From Cyanoderma ruficeps (taxonomy: Eukaryota; Chordata; Aves; Passeriformes; Timaliidae), in the NCBI GenBank assembly GCA_008694505.1, contig VZDJ01000046.1, forward strand, positions 2,877,959 to 2,941,958: DNA of 64,000 nucleotides, in the 5' to 3' direction. The stretch's first letter is position 1. The number at the start of each line of letters is the position of its first letter. The position numbers and the translations under genes were made by a program. The notes beneath the pieces are model-generated. The model worked only from the letters and a program-made list of their open reading frames with translations. It did no database searches and was not told the origin of the DNA. Below are positions 15,001-24,000 of this stretch, piece by piece.

Positions 15001-18000
15001 TCTAAAAAACAGAATAAGACCCAGAAGGGAACTTGGGTAAAGTGGTACAAATGTGAGCTGTGTAAATGCTCCCAGGGTTTCTAAGTCAGTGAGGTTAAGC
15101 TGATTAAAGGCAACTAAACCATGGTCCTGTGTGTTCTTTGAAAGACTTTGTTCCATGCCCTCAAAATTCATGAAATGCTTCTTTGCTGTGTTCCTTCAGA
15201 GTTTGCAGCAGCGTTGCTGTCTGAGGGGAGGGGAGCAGCTTTCTATATCCAACCTTCCACAGGAACTCTGGAAGCTTTCCAGCAGCTCACCATAGAAATA
15301 GCAGCTTACAACAACATGTGGGGAGAGTACCAGGATAATCTTGTCTGTAAGGTAGGTGGGGTTTTGGTTTTACCGTGGCAGTTTTTACACCAATTATATT
15401 TCTCAGATGCCTTTCTGTTAAAAATATTTTTTCAGTGTTTTAGGACTTCTGTAAAAATTCAGGGTGGACCTTTCTATACCACTACTTCTAACAACATATA
15501 AGGAACAATTGTTTGGTTTTAGGGGGACCTGTTTATACCTTGGGAGGCTTTCATGTGCCTTGAAAATGACTGGAGTAGTTTTGATTTATAACATCTGTTT
15601 GGGAGCTGGCCAGTGCACTGCTCTGCTCTACCAATACCATGGATTGTGTTGTGTAGAAAAGCAGCAGGAAAACTGATAAATGCATGAGGTATTGCATTCT
15701 CCTGCTGAGAAGAGTTGTTATTAGCATATGAATTAGAGGCTGTCAAAGGAAACTAGTTAAAAATATTTGAAAATCCAATCAGTTTCACACAGAATCACTA
15801 GGTTGGGAGAGACTTTCAAGATAATCAAGTCCAACCCATGCCCTAACACCTCAACTAAACCATGGCACCAAGTGCCACATCCAGTCTTTTTTAAACATTA
15901 GAACACAGAGAACTAAAGTCTTATCTTGATTCTAATAGCAAAAATTCATTTTAATAGGTGGGAGACTTACAACCTAAATTAATTCCCATGCAAATGACTG
16001 TGAAAGGCTGTCCAATCTTCCTGCAGGTGACAGGACCACAACCAGAGCCACCCATTATCAGGTATAGTGCAAAATACTCTCAGCCAAATCAGAGAATGAA
16101 ATACCAATGGACTGCAGCCAACATACACGCCTGTTCCATGTTGTGATATAATGAGAAGGTCAGCAAATGATGGTCAGAGTGTACAGTATCTGCTTCTAGA
16201 ACATCAATACATTTTTCTTTGCCAACGCAATTAGAAAATAATCTGCATACAAAACTGCTGAAGTTTGCCAGCAGTCTCTGTTCTGGGCTTGCAGTTGCAG
16301 AATTTCACCCAGTGCAGCCTCATGTGACTCTGTGGAGATGGCAGCTGGCACATGGTGGCAATTCTCATCATCCACAGCTCATTTCTCCCTGGCCCTTTAC
16401 CTGGAGCAGGAGGAATGCAGCCCTGAGGTCAGTAGTGGCAGGGAAAGGTTTAAACCCTCTCATACAGCAAATGGCATCTGCACCTTGGGATGAGGGATAA
16501 GGGTTGGTTTTTGGGGAACCCCAGCACTGCACGTGGTTACTCTGAAATGGCTGAAAACAACTGGGGAAAAGAGACAAATAAAATAAAGCAATATTGTACT
16601 TCACAGTGTAGGCCATGCCTCACCTGAGAGCCACTCCAGTGCAGCCAGATCAGTTTCAGTTGTTTTTAAACAACTCTTCAGTGATTTCAGACACTTCTGT
16701 TCTCTGCGTGTACTGACAGCAAGGTTCCCTGTTCAGGTTTGGCACTCAAGTCTCAGGAGGGTCCCCTGTGCTTCGGAGGGTCCAGCTCAACAATCCCACC
16801 CCCTTTGGTAAGGATGGCTTTTGTACAGCAAACATTGATGCTTTCATTGTGCTCCTTTTAGAAGTAAAAGCAGAAGGACCCATTAACATGTTAATTAACA
16901 GGCATACTTCTTTCCTAAGGAAGATATTTTTAGTAAAAATAGTAGAAAAGAGAGTGACTCAATGTGTTGCTACTATGCAATTGCACATCCCATCTTGATG
17001 TAGCTGTGTTTTCCCTCATTGAAATGGTGGGAATGACTAAGCTTAGTCAATCAGATGTTCTACCTGCTTTTTACTGGCATCATCTGGCTCTTCTGTTTAA
17101 TCTTTTTAGCTCTTGAGTGAAACTGTAAGCTTTTCAGAGCAAAGTCAATCACCTTTTTTTTTTTTTTTNNNCTTTTTTTTTTTTTTTTAATTCTTCTAAA
17201 TCCATTTGCTTAAACAAAATACTCGTAATTTATTTTAATTATAGTTTAGGACACAGAAAGTGGCCAAACTATTGCAAGCTCTTAAATCATTTTGGTTTAC
17301 AGCAAACATGGGAAACCTAAGAGAGACACTTTCATACAAATCCAGTTGCCAGGCACAAATTTGTTACTTGATATTCTGGTACCAACTGAGCCGTGAGTCC
17401 TCTCACTGACTAGAAGTAATTGTCCCTTTTTCCTTTCCCATTCAGACATCCGCCTGGACTTGCAAGTTTACAACCTAGAGCCAGATGATGAAAAGCTGGT
17501 GGACCTGTTGGTGCTCTTTGGAGACCCTTTTCCTCCTGTGGACATGGCTGGAGACGAGGCTGCATCAAGTGGTAGCACCTCAGAGTCAGAGGTCGTGTTA
17601 AAGCTGGATCCAGCTGCCATTCCCTGTGGAAGCATTTATCCAGCTTTGGAAACCACGGATGAGGTCAGCTCTTAGGCTGTTTCTTATACTGCTGCTGAGA
17701 CACATGATGGGTTTTTTGGCATGAAGGGTTGAAAACAGTAACAGGAGATAGAACTTGTAACTAAGAGCTGGATTGTTAAGAGAAGTGTCAGCTCCTCTCC
17801 CAGTCAAACACGCAATACGTGGGCAGGTGGCTGTGGGGATCAGCAATCTGTTTCCACAGTGAGCTATAAGCAATTAGCTTTCCTAAAAAGTGTTAAAAAT
17901 GCTAAAGAAATACTATTTAAAATACTGTCACTGACAAACTATTGTTGCTATTACATGAAAGAGTTAAAAGAACTAAAACTCCTTAATTTGGCTCTGCTTT

Positions 18001-21000
18001 TCTTGTGGGTGCTTTCTGGTGTCAGCATGTGCTGTAGTCAGGGAGCAGAACCTACCCTGCAAATTTCAAATTGCAGTTAATGATATGGAGGTATTTATCC
18101 CAGTGCTAAAGTTGGATTGGTTCTGTTAAAATATGGTGACATCTATTACACATGAAGTTTGATTATAATGTGGCAATTTACTGTCTTGAGGGGCTGGGAG
18201 TGACAAGGAGAAGGTATCCCCCTGGATATTGTATATTTCTCTGACAAAAGCTTCACAGAAAAGATACTAAAATCACATTTTCTCTGCTTCAGCTCAGCAT
18301 GAACAGTTGTTCTGAACACAGCTCTAACCTTTCTTGTGTGCACAAAGGGAACAGTACTGCCCCAGAATGCTGGTTTGTATAATGGGCCAGAGGTGTCGTG
18401 GTTGGGTGCATCTCTAGGTAGAACAGGACCCAAAGAAGCACATTTTCCAAGAAATTCAGGAGCAGTTTCAGGAGAACTACACTGTGGATGAGAAAATAAT
18501 GTACAGGACACATATCCACGTGTCCAGCCCTTGTGCCAGAAAGAAAGTGGAGCTGGCCATACTTTCCTGACCAGTGCAGCAGTTTTCTGTGCACATCACT
18601 CACATTCCTCCCTTGCAGTGTAACAGTTTTAACCATTCCCCGCCCTTGTGTCTCTGCAGCCTCCAGGTTCTGACAGCAGAGAGAAGGAAATCAGCAGTCA
18701 GGAGTCTACAGGAGAGAAAATGATCTCTGTTCTTGTCCGACCTCATGAGGGGGTGCCTGCAGACAGCCCCTACTCCGTTGCTCCAAGGCAGATAGTAAGC
18801 TTTTACATTTTCTTTGAGCTTACATTTAGCACATTTTCTGCAGGGCAGAGGAGACAGAGAAGGAAAAGGAGGTAGCTTTGAGTTTGGTTTGAGGTAGACT
18901 CTACTAAACAGTGAAAGATCAGACTGGAAGGCTGATCATGATAAGAGTTTGCAAGGTCAACAGAAAGTGTCCTGTCTACATCTGAGCAGTGAATTGATGA
19001 CTGGACTTAAGTGTTAGTTGTACTCCAGAGTGGCATTTCTGGTCTTCTCACTTGGCTTGCCATGGTGAAATGTGGGAGCCATCCAGCCTGAAGCTTTGGA
19101 AACATGCAGAGCTGGAAATCAGGTTCCTCTGTAGACAACTCTTGGATAAACCATTGTAACCCACAGGGCTTCACAAGTAAGTTGTGCAAATACAGGCCAC
19201 AGTGTCACAATCCCTTAGGAATATCATAAAGTAGAGACAGCATTGGGAAGATGTAGCTGTGAGTGACAGGGTTGCCCAAAACATCAGTGTGCCAATTTTG
19301 TTTTTAAATATTTTTTTGCCAAAGGGTTTCAGTTACAAGTTAAAATGAGCTAAAGATTACATAAAAGAAATGATGACAGAAATGAAGCTGCAGTCAGCTC
19401 TGAGGTGGCTGAGACTGAGAAAGGTCAGACAAACAAGTGCCTCACTGTGGAGGCAGCTTTTGTGGGGTGTAGCCAGCAGCAATATCAGGATTTAACCATA
19501 ACTTGCATAATTCACCTAAAGAAAACAAAATCTAGTCAACCTGTAAATCCCAGAAAATCCACTGCAGCTGGCTAGTGCACGTGATTACAGTCCCTGCTGT
19601 CATGTAAAATTAAAAACTAGCCAAGACTAAACTGAACTGTAAAATACTCTTAGTTCACAACTTGTAACTCTTTAAAAAATGTTTCATATATACATAAGTT
19701 GTGGAATAATCACCTGAGGTAGCCGGGGAGTAAGAGTGGGCAGAATTGGGTATTTCAAAAAACAAACAGATGTGTACATGTGTTTGTGTACTTAGAGAGT
19801 TGGTTTGTGTCTGTGCTTAAACTCTGTTGATGCTAAAAGGTGGCCACAGTGATATTTGCAGTTGAAGTAATTGTCAGTTTTGCTGTCACATGTTGGCGTT
19901 TTCCTGCAAGCCTGAGCCTGTGCCCGGAGGATTTCATGCTGCTTGTGCAACTCAGTTTTGGCAGCTGAGTCCCGAGGGTTCTTGCGCAATCCCCGGCAGG
20001 TCCCTGCACTAAACGCTCTCTCCCGGCAGGTGGTTCCAGGAGGTGGCAGCAGCGACATTTACATCTCCTTCACCCCGCTCGTCCTCCCGGACGCCGAGGC
20101 TGAGCTGTCTTGTGACGGGTTGGTGCTGGGCTTCATGAGCCTGGACGACAAGGTAAACCGACTGTCACAGCAAGGCCAAAGGTAACTGGGGAATATCGTT
20201 TCCTTTCCTGTCATTTATGTACAGGCTGCTGTTACCTGGCCGGTCTGTGTAAACAGTCCTGTTCCTGCTGTCCGGTACATCCTTCCTTAACCAGGGTTGT
20301 TCATCTGTTGCATTTCACTTTGAGCTTGGAAGCATTCTGGGGTGGGATTGTCACCATCTTCTTGCATTGTCTGGGGCAGCAGACCCCAGACAAAAGCCCA
20401 GGGTTTGAAATGCTGTCACAACATCAGGTTTTATTGATAACAATAGTTAACAATGGAAGTGAGACTCAGGACTGCTGAGTCCTGTTCCTGGCTCTGCATC
20501 CACCTTCCTGTGTGAATTTGGACAGCAGATCTCTCCTCTGGGAAACTTCCTCTTCAACAGCTGCTGCTGTGAGGCTTGAACAATTGGCTCAGCAATTCTC
20601 TGACATGAATTGTTGCAAAGGTGCAAGGTAACCTGAATGAATGATAATAGAATGTTCAATAAAAAAACAACCCTAATAATCCTTATTCCTGAAGAAAGAA
20701 ATGTAGAATAATAGAGTCCTGGAATGGTATGGGTTGGAAAGGACCTTCTTGCTCCACCCCCCTGCCATGGGCATCGACATCTTTAACCAGAAAAAGTTGT
20801 TCCACGTTCCATCCAAACTGGCCTTGAATGGTTCCAGAGATGGGGCATCCCCAGCTTCTCTGGGGAACCTGTACCAGGGCCTCACCACCCTCAGAGTGAA
20901 GAATTTCTTCCCAACATCTGATCTAAACCTGCCCTGCATTCTTATCACTCACAGCCTGTATCAGCTCCTGCTTGGCCTCTGCTGTTCCATCATGTCTTAC

Positions 21001-24000
21001 AAACTACATTGCCAAGCAGAATCCTGTTTTGGCTGACAGCCTCTCGGGCTCCAAGCAGCATTTCAGGTGTAGTGGTACCATTTCCCCCACGATTTCTGTT
21101 TCCATGTTGTTGGCAGCTTGCAAGGACGGTGCCTCACAAGGTGCAGCGCAGTCAGGGCTATGAGGTTCCACCCTTACGAGTGCACATGGAGGCTGTCCTG
21201 AGGCATCCCCTGTAAGTGCCACCGTGCTCACAGCTGGAACCCCCAAGGGATGGGTCAGCCTGGGACAGGACTGTGACCAGCCCTGGTTCTTGTCTCACTC
21301 AGGTTAGAAGTGGAGATGGATCACGACAGAGGAATGGTGTTTTATTCAGTGGCGAGTGATCTCCTACCTGCCAGGCCTTTTTATGGAGTAAGTATTTCCC
21401 ACACTGGTGTATTTGGCTGCTTTGTATTGCTGTGCTGCTGGGAGAATTCAGAGCTGTGTGCACATGGCTGTGAAAATGCATCCTAATCACCAGTAGCCCC
21501 ATTTTCTCTATTGCACATAACAAGATAGGGAACAAAAAGAAGCACTGCAAGTACTTATCAGCCAGGAATAAGAAAAGCTGAGCTCAAACAATGCCTGTTT
21601 TATTCAATTTTTTCTTTTACTGTAGGAGAGTTTGTAAGTAGAAAAATAAGTTCTGATTTTCAGGATATAAAGGTCCAAAAGCAAAATGAGTCACTTCAGT
21701 TGCTGTGACCCTTGACGTTCAAAAACTTAGACTTTATTATGTGACTTTTATTTTGGTTTTTCACTCAAGAGATGTTGAAAAACACAGGTAGGACATACTG
21801 GGTTGCTTTGGGGTAAAATCCTTCAGATTCCTGCTGGTGCTCCATGACCAGACAGAACAACACAGACCTCTCCAGGGAGTTACAACTGACCAGTTCTGAA
21901 TCATTTCTCCTCCAGGTTTTGACAGATGCAGTAATTACTCAGAGTTTGAAACTCATGAATTGTACCAAGGTTCCTCTGTACTTCAGGCTCTTTCTGTCTA
22001 CGCCCTCTACACCCTTCAGCCTCTCCAGCACAGATCCCAAAAAGAGCACCAAAACATCCCACAGCAAGAAGGAGGAAAGGGAACAGCAACCACAACGTGT
22101 ACTTTATCCACAGCAAAACATACTGGTAGGCTCAAAAATAATAATCCTGTGCCAGAATAGAGAGTTTAGTAATTGGTGTGTTAGTGTGGCCCAGATGAAC
22201 CACAGAAAAACACAACCAGCATAGAAATCTCCCACTTTCAGGGGAAATTGTGGTCTATTAGCAAATGCTAATTACTGTCATTTTGCCTGCTATATTGCAG
22301 GTGCAGATTATTTTTTCTGCAAATAATCTTTTTCTGTTCCTGATGTGCTTTTCCCATCAGCTCTGACCTGTTGCAAACTCCTGCAGAAAACCCTGTGGGT
22401 TTGGTGCTCATTTAAATCAATAGCCATATATATGTTGGACAAATTAAAAGATTTCCAAGGACTGCAGTCTTCCCTCATTTCCTTAAATTAGATGCAGGCA
22501 GTGCAAGGAGAGGAAAATTTGATTCGTTTTGGGTGTACAAATTACATTAAAGGAAACAAAGTCCCAGAGTAGAGAATTAGGTAACCTGCAAAGAATGAGT
22601 AACTGTTGTATTTTTGAAGTGTGCTTCTCATTTTGCTGTGCTCATTTTGACATGGAGACACACACATCTCAATTCTGCGTGTGTGGGAAGAAAGAGGATT
22701 TATATGTCTAAGACAGCTTTGGGAACGTGGTATTTGTACCCTCAGGAACTCAAAACCTTGCTAGAGACATTTTCTCCCCTGTGGTTCAGAGATCAGCTGT
22801 TCACCTTTACACTCCATCTCCATGTACTGGATTCATAGGAAATAGCTGTGGTTTTTTTTCTTTAATTGTATTGCTTTGTTCCAGTGGGAATTTGGCTGCT
22901 GGCATGACAGCTTTGGGTTCCAATGGGAAAATGTGTGCCTGGGCCTATGTGCAATGTGTACTTTGGATTTCCTGCACACAGTGTCATCTTATGTGATGGT
23001 CATTGGAATTCCTCTTCCCACAGGTGAAAGTGTCATTCCACACAACTCTGGAGTTACTTAGGTATCAACATTTGCCAGAGACCCAGCTGCTTCCTGGATG
23101 CCAAGTGCTCCAGCTGGAGAGTGGAGAGAGAAAGCTGAAGTTTGATCAAAATCTGGTCATTGAGCACAGTAACTGCACTACCCAGGTAAGGTCAGGACAG
23201 GATCTCTGGGCCCTGGGAAAGGGCTGTTTTAGCAGCATCTCTGACTCAGATTAGGGTTTACTCAGCCTTGAATTACAGCCACCTCTGGAGTAAAGGGGGT
23301 CATCCAGGTAAAGTAAATGGCTGTGGGTTTGCTCTCTGCTGAGACTGCAGGTGACTCCCAGGTGGGCTGTGCACATTGGGGTCACACCCTGGTGCTGGTG
23401 GCCCAGCTCTCTGCATGGCAGCCTGGGTGACACTCAAGGGAATGCACATCCAGTCACAGGATGACTCTGAGACAGGGGTCAGGGCTGTCAGGGAACAAGC
23501 CATGCCTGAGTCACCAGGCACTGCCCCCTGCAGCACCCAAGGGCTCCTGGAAAGGCTGCTGAGTCCATTGAGCTCCTGTGGTGTGGTCAAAGCCCACGTG
23601 CATTTAAAGACTGATCCCTTCCAGTCAGAAATCTCTAACTCCTTCCCAGCCTGCAGCATCCCAGGACCCTGCAGCACTTCTGTTTTCTTTTCATACCAGG
23701 TATTTCTGAGGCGTGGCCTGGGTAAGACTGAGCACCATATCTAAGATACAGTCAACTGAATCATAATCTTGGGCAATCTGCACAAACTGAATGACTCACA
23801 GTGGGCCATATACAGTCCTGAGGGAGCAGGAGATGCTGTAACGTCTGGAGCTCTACAGAAAACCCTAAAAACAAATGAGAATGTTCACTCTGTGTTACTT
23901 CATTAAGACCACAGTGTCTGGTTTGAAAACCTGTCCCAAAAAAGTAACACACAAGCAACAACTTAAATTCACTTGAGGCTGTAGAATGGGAATTGACTCT